The notes under the pieces are model-generated. The model saw only the letters and a program-made list of their open reading frames with translations. It was not told the DNA's origin and made no database searches. A stretch of 64,000 nt of DNA, from positions 5,828,001-5,892,000 of the forward strand of contig CBDDCL010000015.1 of assembly GCA_965226245.1 (NCBI GenBank), written 5' to 3'. Shown in pieces: positions 26,218 to 34,493 of this stretch. Numbering within the stretch: the stretch's first letter is position 1; every line of letters starts with the position of its first letter. The stretch comes from CBDCYS01 sp965226245. Lineage in GTDB: Bacteria; Acidobacteriota; Terriglobia; Bryobacterales; UBA6623. A program made the position numbers and the translations under genes.

Positions 26218-27483
26218 TCAGGCAACCTCGATATCCCAGCCAAATCCCGGCTTTTCGGACGGCCTTGTGTAAATGCCTTCGGGGCCGCGCGTCAGGTTGT
26301 TATCTTCTTCGTAACGCTCGTAGACAACGCCGGGGCCGCCGGGCGCGGGCATGAACATTTCGGCCCAGGGGCTGTTGGTCGTTGCCATGACGAAGTGGAT
26401 CGCGTCGCGCTGGCCGCCGCCGTGAGGAATCACGGGAATGTCGTAGGCCGCCGCGAGGGCGCCAATGCGGCGCAGTTCAGTCATGCCGCCGCACCAGTGG
26501 ATGTCGGGCTGCCAGATCTCAGCCGAGCGATGCTCCAGCAACTGACGGAAGCCGTAGCGCGTGTACTCGTGCTCGCCGGTGACGATGCGCGTGGACTTGA
26601 TTTGCTCCCGCAGCCGCCCGAAGCCTTCGTAGTCGTGAGGCTGCAAGCACTCTTCCATCCAGTAGACGCGGTAGGGCTCGAAAGCTTCGGCCAGCTCCAG
26701 CGTATAGCGCTCGGTGAGAGCCATCCAGCAGTCCATCATGATTTCGCCTTCGGACCCCAAGGCTTCGCGAGTCCGCTTGACCAGCGCAACGTTTTTCCGA
26801 ATGCCCTCCCGCCCGTCGGCCGGGCCATGGGGCAATGCCAGCTTGAGCTTGGTGTAGCCGAACTCGATGTGCTGTTCGATGTCGTTGCCGGTGCAATAGG
26901 ACGGGATACGCGGTTTGGTCTCGCCGCCGAGCAGTTTGTAGACCGGCAAGCCCCAGACTTTGCCGGCAAGGTCCCACAACGCCAGATCGACGCCGCTAAT
27001 GGCGTTGATGACGGCGCCCTTGCGGCCGTAGGACATGGATGAACGCCAGATGATGTCCCACAGCCGCTCGATGTTGAGCGGGTTCTCGCCGAGCAGCAAC
27101 TTTTTTAGATGCCCTTCGATGATCGGTCCGCCGGCCGGGCCTCCCCGGCCGTAGCCTTTCAAGCCCTTGTCGGTGCCGATCTCGACCGTGAAACTGCTCA
27201 CCCCGCCCGGATCGGGCTGGAATAACGAGCGGGTCGCCTTGTACTTTGGGTAGATCGACACTGGATTGGCGACTTCGACGCCGCGGGTTGACCAGGAACC
27301 CGGAGCAGGCGTATAGGAAGGCAGCGGGCGCCGCGGGCGGGTTCTCACGATGCGAACGCTCGTGATTTCGAGGTCGCCCTCTTGCGCCGGCCACGGCATC
27401 GGGGCGGCTTCGGCCGCGTTCGAGGCCGCCACTCCGGCGGTGCCACCCAAAGCAGCCAGTTGGAGGAAGTTTCGTCGTCGCAT
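26218..27483 (-). CDS. Tat-exported L-rhamnonate dehydratase-like enolase-superfamily protein
   Basis: The start at 27483 gives MRRRNFLQLAALGGTAG, a twin-arginine signal, so the mature enzyme should be periplasmic; 104 unconserved codons of open frame lie upstream. The 421-residue protein has K212-x-K214, metal ligands D251 (MDCWM), E277 and E304, and the D327/H354 pair (QPDIHWCGG, IPHGGG). MDCWM, EECL, QPD-WCGG and PGFGWD closely resemble L-rhamnonate dehydratases. The exported location is unusual for this family. The substrate is likely a 6-carbon sugar acid but is unproven. Confidence 0.8.
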   Translation of the reverse strand: MRRRNFLQLAALGGTAGVAASNAAEAAPMPWPAQEGDLEITSVRIVRTRPRRPLPSYTPAPGSWSTRGVEVANPVSIYPKYKATRSLFQPDPGGVSSFTVEIGTDKGLKGYGRGGPAGGPIIEGHLKKLLLGENPLNIERLWDIIWRSSMSYGRKGAVINAISGVDLALWDLAGKVWGLPVYKLLGGETKPRIPSYCTGNDIEQHIEFGYTKLKLALPHGPADGREGIRKNVALVKRTREALGSEGEIMMDCWMALTERYTLELAEAFEPYRVYWMEECLQPHDYEGFGRLREQIKSTRIVTGEHEYTRYGFRQLLEHRSAEIWQPDIHWCGGMTELRRIGALAAAYDIPVIPHGGGQRDAIHFVMATTNSPWAEMFMPAPGGPGVVYERYEEDNNLTRGPEGIYTRPSEKPGFGWDIEVA

Positions 27484-27616
27484 GTAAAGGGTTGTACCCC
27501 GCGCTGTCGCCAAAGTCAAGTGGTGAAACGCCCCTGATCCGTGGCGAGAGGACTTCAGCACGCGTTTCCCGTGGAAGCGTTTGGTGCAACAGCCCGCTGA
27601 TCCAGCTTGAGCCGGT

Positions 27617-29824
27617 TTACGGCAAGCTAATGCTGACGGCTGGGGATGTTCCAAGGCTATTCGTTGCTGTCGCCGCAAGCGAGCCGATTGCGGCGACATC
27701 ACCGTCCACATTGAAGTTGACAGTGGCCGTGAATTGGCTGCCGAAGCTGTTGGACTGGCCACTGGAATACCAGGAGGAAAACGGGCTGGCGACATCAGCA
27801 GTCAGGCGGGTTGTCTGAAGATCCGATCCCGGGACAGGAACGAATTGAAATTCCAGTTGGTCGACGGAGCGGGCCGTGGACAGTCCTGTAATCCGCAATG
27901 CGAATCCATTGGCATTCACGTTGGTGATTTGAAGGCCGAGCAACTGCGGCGCCGAGCGGGAAACCGAAAACCTCAGCTCGGGGGCTGGGTCGGGCGTCAC
28001 ATCGAATCCGCCTATTTCCGACTGGAACGAGGGAGTTAGCTTGATGAGGCCCGCTACCGTGCCGGTCTGAAAAGGCACTTCTCGCGCGCCTCCTTGGAAT
28101 TCCGCGGACGTTTCGCCCGCCTTGATTCTGAAAGCAACGGCGCGGCCACCAGTTGCAAACTGCACGGCGGGGTCGTCGCTGAAAACTTCCGAAGTGAACG
28201 AGAGGGTCAAAGTTCCCCTCAAACCCACGGGGAAAACCTCTTCGAGAGACACGGTTGTCGCCACTTGCTGTACAGCGGAGACGATCCCGCCGTTTCCACC
28301 GATGGTGACCTTGGGCAAGGGAACAAGCTCCTCACCCACACCGGACAGCGTGAACGTATCGCCGCCGACCGTGAGACTTCCAGTCAAAGTTCCGATGTTG
28401 TCGGGTTCGAAGCTGATCGTGAACGGCAGACGCTGGCTGGGGTCGAGCTGGGTTGGCAGCGGCGGGAGTCCGGAAACAGAATAGGCGCCGCCGCCGGCTC
28501 CAATGCCGGCAATCGTTTCGGCGGCGTTGCCGCTGTTGCTGATCTCCAAAACCAGGGAACTTGATTCTCCGATTCGCGTACTGGGGAAGATCAGCGTGTC
28601 TTGCACGCCGACTTCAGAGTTGCCTCCGTTCGAAATCAGCGAATAGAGAATCATCGGCCCTAAGCCTTCGCCTTCGAGCAGGAACGTTGTGCTGTTCACT
28701 CGCAGTTGCCCCGTCGAGACCGCGGGCTCGCTGGGCGCAAAGGTCAGGGTGAAATTCACGGATTGACCGGATTCAAGCGTTGCGGGAAGAATGGGCAGAT
28801 CATCGATGCTAAAATCCCCACCTGTCAGCGACACACGGCTGAGGGAACCGCCGATATTTCCTCCATTCGTAACCCGCATGGCAATCGACGTTTCTTCGCC
28901 GAGCATGGTTGACGGGAAGTTGATTTTCTCGCCCTCCAAGACCACGCTTGTCGTCGATTCGATGATGGTTTCGTGGATGAGGTCGGCCGTGACTCCCTCT
29001 CCCGTGAGCGCCAGGTTGAGCGTTCCGAGTCCGAACACGAAGCGAACCGAGGCGGCCGGCGTCCTCAGCTCCAAGGGGCTGAAACTGAGTGTGAAACTCA
29101 CTTCTCCTCCAGCGGCAATATCGCTGGGCACCAGCCGCAGGCCCGCGATTTTAAACTCGCCGCTGCCCGAGAGGGTGACTTCTTCCAGCGATCCCAACCC
29201 GCTGCCGTTATTCTGGATAACGACGGTCGCTGTCGATGTTTGCTCGAGCTCAGTGTCAGGAAAACGAACGGTGCTGCCGTCCTCGACTAGTATCTCGTTG
29301 CCTTCCCCGTCGGCTTGAAAGGTCACCCGATAGCTTGCAACAAGCCCGGACAGATTGATGGGAATATCGATTTCCCGTGTCCGCTCAATTTCGCGTGTGA
29401 AGGGTCCCCGCTGAAAAATGATGGTGTCGGTTTGGTTGAGGTTTAGCGTGAAGACGTTGGAGAAGGGTCCTAGGCCGCCCGGAGAGAATGTAATGGTGAA
29501 GTCAACACTCTCCCCTGGATTGATGCGCACAGGGAGCTCCGCGTGGGAGACAAACTCGAACGTTCGCGATCCTCTCGATCCAGCCAGACGGGGAGTGGCG
29601 ATCAATGCGGAAGAGGTTTCAGGCCCATCGAAGGTGACCGTGATCTGCCTCGATACGGGCTCGCCGATGGCCCCTGAACTGAAAGTCATCAAACTGCCGC
29701 GTTGCAGTTCGCTAATGGTGTCTTCGTCTTGCGTGACGATGATGAATTGAGCGCTGAGCGAACCCAAGTGCGCAAGAGACAATGCGGCGAGCAGTATCGG
29801 CAACCGGATTCTCGAGTTCTTCAA
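27617..29824 (-). CDS. Secreted choice-of-anchor-D (ASH-like) repeat protein, copy 1
   Basis: This 735-residue protein has a signal peptide (MKNSRIRLPILLAALSLAHL, then GSLSAQ) followed by about four ASPM-SPD2-Hydin-like beta-sandwich units. Each unit carries a pattern such as TSTATVVIQNNGSGLGSLEE and LPPLPTQLDPSQRLPFTISF. The C-terminal third is a different beta-rich domain ending in VNFNVDGDVAAIGSLAAT. No transmembrane or sorting tail is visible. It is a tandem paralogue of 30116-32305, colinear along its full length. The function is unknown; an extracellular or cell-surface adhesion or structural role is the best guess. Confidence 0.75.
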   Translation of the reverse strand: MKNSRIRLPILLAALSLAHLGSLSAQFIIVTQDEDTISELQRGSLMTFSSGAIGEPVSRQITVTFDGPETSSALIATPRLAGSRGSRTFEFVSHAELPVRINPGESVDFTITFSPGGLGPFSNVFTLNLNQTDTIIFQRGPFTREIERTREIDIPINLSGLVASYRVTFQADGEGNEILVEDGSTVRFPDTELEQTSTATVVIQNNGSGLGSLEEVTLSGSGEFKIAGLRLVPSDIAAGGEVSFTLSFSPLELRTPAASVRFVFGLGTLNLALTGEGVTADLIHETIIESTTSVVLEGEKINFPSTMLGEETSIAMRVTNGGNIGGSLSRVSLTGGDFSIDDLPILPATLESGQSVNFTLTFAPSEPAVSTGQLRVNSTTFLLEGEGLGPMILYSLISNGGNSEVGVQDTLIFPSTRIGESSSLVLEISNSGNAAETIAGIGAGGGAYSVSGLPPLPTQLDPSQRLPFTISFEPDNIGTLTGSLTVGGDTFTLSGVGEELVPLPKVTIGGNGGIVSAVQQVATTVSLEEVFPVGLRGTLTLSFTSEVFSDDPAVQFATGGRAVAFRIKAGETSAEFQGGAREVPFQTGTVAGLIKLTPSFQSEIGGFDVTPDPAPELRFSVSRSAPQLLGLQITNVNANGFALRITGLSTARSVDQLEFQFVPVPGSDLQTTRLTADVASPFSSWYSSGQSNSFGSQFTATVNFNVDGDVAAIGSLAATATNSLGTSPAVSISLP

Positions 29825-29900
29825 GAAGATGCCTCTCGGTCGTTGTATTTCTTTCGGCGCGAGCCCGGATGAAGTGTCGTCATGCGCCTGTTTTCCCGCG

Positions 29901-30099
29901 CCCTAACACGGACCAGCCGCAACGAAACGGGGAGCTTGGCCGCCGTCTGATAAGGCGGTCGAAGCGGCTAACCCCTCCCTGACGCGGACGAGCCGCCACC
30001 CAAACGGGGAGCTTGGCCGCTGGCGGATGAGGCGCGTTGAAGCCGCTAACCCCTCCCTGACGGTCGGGGCTCCGAATCTGGCTCCTGACACGTTTGGCA
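29901..30099 (+). repeat. Dispersed intergenic repeat, copy B (tandemly duplicated core)
   Basis: Two tandem units are present. Unit 1 (29901-29984) runs from CCCTAACACGGACCAGCC to CTAACCCCTCCCTGACG. Unit 2 (29985-30099) repeats it and adds the tail GGTCGGGGCTCCGAATCTGG. It lies exactly between the two paralogous anchor-D genes. Within unit 1, CCGCC and GGCGG flank a short loop and could pair. It belongs to the same family as 11851-11979 and 61716-61845. Confidence 0.85.
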
Positions 30100-30115
30100 C
30101 GGCGGCTCAAAAAGG

Positions 30116-32305
30116 CTACTCCAGGTTAATGGAAACCGGGCTGGAAACACCTACCTCGTTCGTCGCGGTCACCGAGACTGAGTCGATCGATGTGACGTCA
30201 CCGTCGACGTTGAAGTTGACCGTGGCCGTGAACTGGCTTCCAAAACCGCTGGACTGTGACCCTTGGTACCAAGACCGGAAAGGCGTCTCGACGTTCGCAC
30301 TGATTGCGGATGTCGTCAGATCCGATCCCGGGGCCCCGGAGAACTGAAAGCTCAGTTGATTCACACTACGAGAGGTCGCAAAACCGGTTACCTGAATCGC
30401 GAACCCGGCATCGTTGATATTCGTGATTTGCAGGCTGCGCAACTCAGGTGCGTTGCGGGCGACGGTGAAGGCCAGTTCAGGCGCCGGATCCGGTGTTACA
30501 TCAAAGCCCCCAATCTCGGACTGAAACGACGGACTCAAGGTGATCGTGCCGGCAACGGTGCCGGTCTGCAATAGCACATCCTGTGTTCCCGTGGCGAACT
30601 CCGCGGCAACTTGATTCGCGGGAATCGTGAAGCTGACGGTGCGCCCTCCCGTTGAAAATTGAACCGCCGGGTCATTGCTAAAGACTTCGGAGGTGAAGCT
30701 CAGGCTCAACGTTCCCTCGAGGTCCACCGGAAACGGTTCGGCCAGAGTCAGGCTCGTGGAGATTTGTTGGGCGGGCCCGATCGCCCCGCCTGATCCGCCA
30801 ATATTGACGGCCGGAAGATCTTCCAGTTCTTCGCCGACGCCGGAAAGACTGAAACTGGCCGCGTCGACTGTGATGCTCCCGTTCAAGGGTCCGGTATTCG
30901 TAGGCTCGAAGTTGATCGTAAAAGCCAGTTTCTGGTCGGGCCCAAGAGAGGCTGGCAGGGGCGGCAACCCCTGCAGTGAAAACGAGCTGCCACTGACGCC
31001 GATGCCGGTAATCGTTTTGGCGACGTTGCCGCTGTTGGTGACTTCAAAGATGATGGGACTCACCCGGCCGATCCGCGTCTGAGGAAAGACCAGCGTCTCG
31101 GGAGGTTCCACCGTCGTCGTGGTCGAGCCGGAGATTATTGTATAGATGATCCGCGAGCCCAGCGCCTCTGCCTCCAGGTCGAAGGTAATGTCGTTGACTC
31201 GAAGCTGTCCGGCGCTCAGGCCGGGTTCGGCCGGGGTAAAAGTGATGGTAAAGGTAATCTCGTCACCAAGATCGAGCGTAGCCGGCAGGATGGGCGTGTC
31301 ACTCAAACTGTAGCCATCGCCAGTGACGGTGATCGTGCTGACATCGCCTTCGAAGTTTCCCGTATTTCGGACCCGTATAGTAATTGACGTTTCCTCATCC
31401 AGCTCGGTCTGAGGCAATGTGATCTTGCCACCCTCTGGGATTGGCGTCACTACGCCATCGATGATTGATTCGTGAGCGAAGGTGGCGCCGACACCGGGAC
31501 CCTGGATCGCGATAGCTTGCGAACCCAGGCCAAACGTTACGTTCATTGACGCGAACGACCGCCGGCGCTCGAGCGGAGTGAATTCCAGCCTAAAGCGCAG
31601 GTCACGGCCGGCCAAGATCTCGGCCGGAAGCAATGGGATGCCTGACACAACAAAGACGGCTTCCCCGGCGAACACGATGTCGCGGACGGTTCCGGGCCCG
31701 CTGCCGCGGTTCGTGACGATGACTGTCGCCGTGGAAGTTTGCTCCAGCTCCGTCTCTGGGAACTCGAATACTTCGCCGTCCCCAACGAGTGTCTCGTTAC
31801 CCTCTCCCAGCAACTGGAAGCTGACCGTGTAATCCGCAACGACGCCTGACAGGTTGAGCACGACGTTCATGGGCGCCGATTGCTTGCCTAACTCATTCTG
31901 GGTCAGATTCAGTGTCAAACGGCTGCTAAAGGGTCCGACTCCGGTGGGGGTGAAGGTGACGTCGAAGTCGATCGTCCGGCCTGGGGCCAGGCTGCCGGGG
32001 AGCTGGGGCCCTACGCGAAAATCGAAGGTACGCGACCCTGCTAAATCCGGCACGTCTATGGTTGCAGTCGAGCGGTCCGGCCCCTGGTAGGCAACTGAAA
32101 CCCGTATGGTGACGGAGTCGCCGACGCCTTCGGAAGCGAAAGTGAGCGTGCTTCCGTTCCGAAGCTCCTCCACCGTGTCCTCATCTTGAGCCAGGACCAG
32201 AAATTGCCCTTGGGCCGAGGGAGCCGCGGCGAGGGCTGTCAGGAGAAAGAGTAACCAGTACCGAAAAGCGCACTGTCGAAGTATTTCAGTTTTAGCCCTG
32301 AACAT
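30116..32305 (-). CDS. Secreted choice-of-anchor-D (ASH-like) repeat protein, copy 2
   Basis: This 729-residue paralogue of the downstream gene opens with a signal peptide (FRYWLLFLLTALAAAPSAQG). It repeats the same order of blocks: an EDTVEELRNGSTLTFASEG opening, ASH-like units (EQTSTATVIVTNRGSGPGTV, LPPLPASLGPDQKLAFTINF) and a C-terminal ending VNFNVDGDVTSIDSVSVTAT. No anchor or enzymatic motif is visible. It precedes copy 1 in transcription order, with a repeat-filled 290-bp gap. The two genes look like a local duplication with later divergence. Confidence 0.75.
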   Translation of the reverse strand: MFRAKTEILRQCAFRYWLLFLLTALAAAPSAQGQFLVLAQDEDTVEELRNGSTLTFASEGVGDSVTIRVSVAYQGPDRSTATIDVPDLAGSRTFDFRVGPQLPGSLAPGRTIDFDVTFTPTGVGPFSSRLTLNLTQNELGKQSAPMNVVLNLSGVVADYTVSFQLLGEGNETLVGDGEVFEFPETELEQTSTATVIVTNRGSGPGTVRDIVFAGEAVFVVSGIPLLPAEILAGRDLRFRLEFTPLERRRSFASMNVTFGLGSQAIAIQGPGVGATFAHESIIDGVVTPIPEGGKITLPQTELDEETSITIRVRNTGNFEGDVSTITVTGDGYSLSDTPILPATLDLGDEITFTITFTPAEPGLSAGQLRVNDITFDLEAEALGSRIIYTIISGSTTTTVEPPETLVFPQTRIGRVSPIIFEVTNSGNVAKTITGIGVSGSSFSLQGLPPLPASLGPDQKLAFTINFEPTNTGPLNGSITVDAASFSLSGVGEELEDLPAVNIGGSGGAIGPAQQISTSLTLAEPFPVDLEGTLSLSFTSEVFSNDPAVQFSTGGRTVSFTIPANQVAAEFATGTQDVLLQTGTVAGTITLSPSFQSEIGGFDVTPDPAPELAFTVARNAPELRSLQITNINDAGFAIQVTGFATSRSVNQLSFQFSGAPGSDLTTSAISANVETPFRSWYQGSQSSGFGSQFTATVNFNVDGDVTSIDSVSVTATNEVGVSSPVSINLE

Positions 32306-32766
32306 TGGATATTAATTTGAAGTCGAATAGCTGCGATCGGAGGAGAGGAAACTCCCCTTCGGGGTCATCACGAGCGTCGGTCTAATTCCAGTCCGGCCCC
32401 CGGGTCTGCTCTCCGATTGTCCGTGTCAGACCCAGCAACGCCGGATTCGGACTCTCAGGATCGCACATTTCATGATGGCAGAAACACCTTCGTGGCTAGG
32501 GCCGCGACGGAGGAAAATTAAGATGCAGTCCCGTTTTATGCCGCTCGCAAGTCCTTTGGAACCAGAGTTGTGATTAAGCAGCGCCTGCGCCGGGTCCATC
32601 CTTTCTCAGAGCCTCGCTCAACCGGGTTGACAGAAGATAGAAGGCGATCTCCGCACCAGGCGGGTTACAGGGTGTTTCAAGCCTAGCTAGGCCCGTCGTT
32701 GCCAAGCAAGCAGCCAGCAGTCCGAGAATTGTTATCGCAAGGGATCTCGATGGAAGAGCTTGAGCA
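32306..32766. other. Intergenic stretch without a recognisable gene
   Basis: These 461 bp lie between the second anchor-D gene and the IS1380-type remnant. No frame has family-like residues. A short hairpin, GGAAACTCCCCTTCGGGG at about 32347-32365, is visible. A promoter for the anchor-D genes would be expected near 32310-32400 on the minus strand, but I cannot identify one with confidence. Confidence 0.4.
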
Positions 32767-32953
32767 TAACACCTGAATTATGCACAGATTCACTTTGCGA
32801 GTGTGGCTGCGTTCGTAGCGGGTTGGCGGTCGTCGTGAGGTCGCTCGGCAACTGGTCTTTTGGCTTCTCCGTCCCCGGTTTCCCTTCCCGCCCAGAATCC
32901 GCGTCGTCAAAACCTCGCTCGGAAGTGACGTGTTTCCAGTGTGTTACGGCTAG

Positions 32954-32971
32954 TGCATAAAATTTTATGCA
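32954..32971. repeat. Perfect 18-bp AT-rich palindrome
   Basis: TGCATAAAATTTTATGCA reads identically on both strands and contains the TGCATAA heptad related to the TTATGCA of the element ends. It lies inside the deleted IS1380-type element near the apparent deletion point. It may be a remnant of two abutting ends or a protein-binding site. Confidence 0.6.
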
Positions 32972-32989
32972 TAGCACATAGCCAGGCTC

Positions 32990-33160
32990 TCAGATCAGCG
33001 CCCTCCCGACCACCGGCAGCAAGCCGCCGTAGGGAGTCGGCTTCTTGCCGCGGAAGTTGTAAGGCGTCGAAGCCCCGATTTTATTGGGCCGCGAGGCCGT
33101 CACGGCTGGGCCTTGTTGGACGGGCCTTTGGGAGCTATGCTGTTTTCGTCTGGTAACCAT
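32990..33160 (-). pseudogene. IS1380-family transposase, N-terminal fragment
   Basis: A strong ribosome site, AAGGAGG, precedes ATG at 33160. The 56-residue product begins MVTRRKQHSSQRPVQQGPAV and includes YNFRGKKPTPYGGLLPVVG. This is the typical basic start and the (F/Y)xG-LxPxGG block at the beginning of IS1380-type transposases. The frame ends in a TGA soon after, and no DDE core follows. The gene has lost its catalytic part by internal deletion. Confidence 0.75.
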
Positions 33161-33178
33161 GTGGGTGACCTCCTTGGG

Positions 33179-33222
33179 GTTGGCTGGCGAAGCTGGGATC
33201 TTTGCCAGCCGACCTTTTTACC
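33179..33222 (-). promoter_or_regulatory. Hairpin in the leader of the IS1380-type transposase
   Basis: GGTTGGCTGGC and GCCAGCCGACC pair with one mismatch around a 15-nt loop and are followed on the plus strand by TTTTTA. On the plus strand this looks like an intrinsic terminator that would block read-through into the element from outside. On the minus strand it sits just before the AAGGAGG site and could occlude translation. Both roles are known strategies of insertion sequences. Confidence 0.5.
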
Positions 33223-33458
33223 CCATGTTTTCGGGGGTCCCCAATGGTCCCTTGCGGCTCAGCCCTCCTCAGGTCCACGCCGCAGTGCATAATTCAGGTA
33301 ACACCTCCGTTTCTCTGATTCTGACTGGGTTCTCTCGGAGCCTGCTACGGGCAACGACGATAGAAAGCACGTTAGGAAGCATCTGGCGTCAACCTCTCCT
33401 GCCTACGGATGCCGCCACTGTCCGCTCCGCGACGGCCAACCCGTTAGTATACGGGTGG

Positions 33459-33740
33459 ATGCCTCAAATTACGGTTCGACCTCGACGTATCGCGGCGAGA
33501 AAAGGGCAGTCAGTATCCATCCATTGTCAGGTCTTAAACGCGAGCAGAGTCGCGGTGTTTCAGGGCCTCCAGGAGCGGAGGTTAGTGGAAGAGACGAATC
33601 TGGAATCTTTTAGCTGCCGGCTTACGCCTTTCAGACTCTCCGATGATCTGCCGCCGGGCGCCGAAGAACACGTCATCATCCGGGCCGAAGGTCGCGGCGG
33701 TGTTGTCGAAGAGATGGTCACTGTGAAGCTTGTTGATTAG
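33459..33740 (+). CDS. Small hypothetical protein with an Ig-like beta domain
   Basis: From MPQITVRPRRIAARKGQSVS the 93-residue frame has the rhythm of a bacterial Ig-like domain: an opening strand, the KGQSVSIHCQVLNASRVAVF block, and a closing strand RAEGRGGVVEEMVTVKLVD. No signal peptide is present, and the frame is open upstream to 33084 into mobile-element sequence. It could be the 3' end of a larger secreted protein truncated by the IS1380-type insertion. I cannot name a function. Confidence 0.4.
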   Translation: MPQITVRPRRIAARKGQSVSIHCQVLNASRVAVFQGLQERRLVEETNLESFSCRLTPFRLSDDLPPGAEEHVIIRAEGRGGVVEEMVTVKLVD

Positions 33741-33847
33741 AACGATTGCGCCCTCTTGAAACTATGGGGATTTGGCGGATTTGACCCCAGGCTCCCGCCC
33801 GGGGCTCTGTTTCTGCTATCCGAATTTCCTGCCACACTTGCTGTGGT

Positions 33848-34486
33848 TCAAAAGCCGCTCAGGACGGCCGAGACCAGGCTGCGGGCCATGGTCTGGCTGG
33901 TTCGGACCAGGGCGGCTTCTCTTTCCTCGAAATATGCTTCGGGCACGGTGCTGACCTCGTATCTCTCCCGGAATTCCATCAGAGGGTTCTCGTAGATGAC
34001 CGCTCCAGTTTTGCGGTCACGGAGCGTAACGTGGACTTGGGTGAGCATCGCTATGCTCGTCGCGCGCCCGGATCGCGGATCGAAGATAGTCGGAAACAAC
34101 AGGAAATTGAGCACCGTCCCGGACAGGGTGGCGTCTGCATTCTCTGGATCGCTGACGACCTGGTAGCGCGTTCGGGCGATGAATTCGCGCACGACCGACG
34201 CGGTCAGATGCTGCTCGATCTTGTATTCGGTCGTGGCGTTCTGAAAGGTTGTTATGGCGATGGTTCGGACGGTGTCCGGGATCGTGTCGGCTGTTCCAAC
34301 GACTCGATAGCCGCAGGAGGTAAGCAGCAGGCCACCGAGTGGCAGGAGGGCGAGAAGAAAAGCAGGCGTCGAGATGAGTCCCGGCGCGGCAGGCGTGGGC
34401 GCCCGCGCCACGCCGCTTGCGGGAGCTATTGCACGCGGGCGTGAGTGCAGCGGAGTCTGCTGGGGAATCGCGCGGTCCGGAGGCAT
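33848..34486 (-). CDS. lptE: LptE-like LPS-assembly lipoprotein
   Basis: LptE plugs the LptD barrel, which inserts lipopolysaccharide into the outer membrane. The frame has a hydrophobic signal, ALLPLGGLLLTSCGYRVVG, with a lipobox, followed by DTVRTIAITTFQNATTEYKI and the QVVSDPENADATLSGTV region, the usual LptE features. The chosen start (34486, MPPDRAIPQQTP) lies just after the pssA stop. The frame opens earlier (34543), and a later start closer to the signal is possible. Similarity is at fold level, so the name is probable. Confidence 0.7.
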   Translation of the reverse strand: MPPDRAIPQQTPLHSRPRAIAPASGVARAPTPAAPGLISTPAFLLALLPLGGLLLTSCGYRVVGTADTIPDTVRTIAITTFQNATTEYKIEQHLTASVVREFIARTRYQVVSDPENADATLSGTVLNFLLFPTIFDPRSGRATSIAMLTQVHVTLRDRKTGAVIYENPLMEFRERYEVSTVPEAYFEEREAALVRTSQTMARSLVSAVLSGF

Positions 34487-34493
34487 CACCCGC

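Larger units (their letters stand above)
32772..33298 (-). mobile_element. Internally deleted IS1380-type element (non-autonomous)
   Basis: Perfect 14-bp terminal inverted repeats CCTGAATTATGCAC occur at 32772-32785 and, inverted, at 33285-33298. They are flanked by a direct duplication TAACA at 32767-32771 and 33299-33303. The CC...GG ends and 4-5 bp duplication fit the IS1380 family. On the minus strand the element keeps the leader, ribosome site and first 56 codons of a transposase, then jumps to the distal end. At 527 bp it is far shorter than a full copy (about 1.6-2 kb), so it could move only in trans. Confidence 0.8.

Noticed and set aside
29901..30099. CRISPR array
   Set aside because: Only two units, adjacent with no spacers; a tandem duplication of an intergenic repeat explains them.
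33179..33222. Hairpin followed by TTTTT taken as the terminator of a plus-strand gene
   Set aside because: There is no plus-strand gene ending before it. It lies inside the IS1380-type leader, where an anti-readthrough role is more likely.
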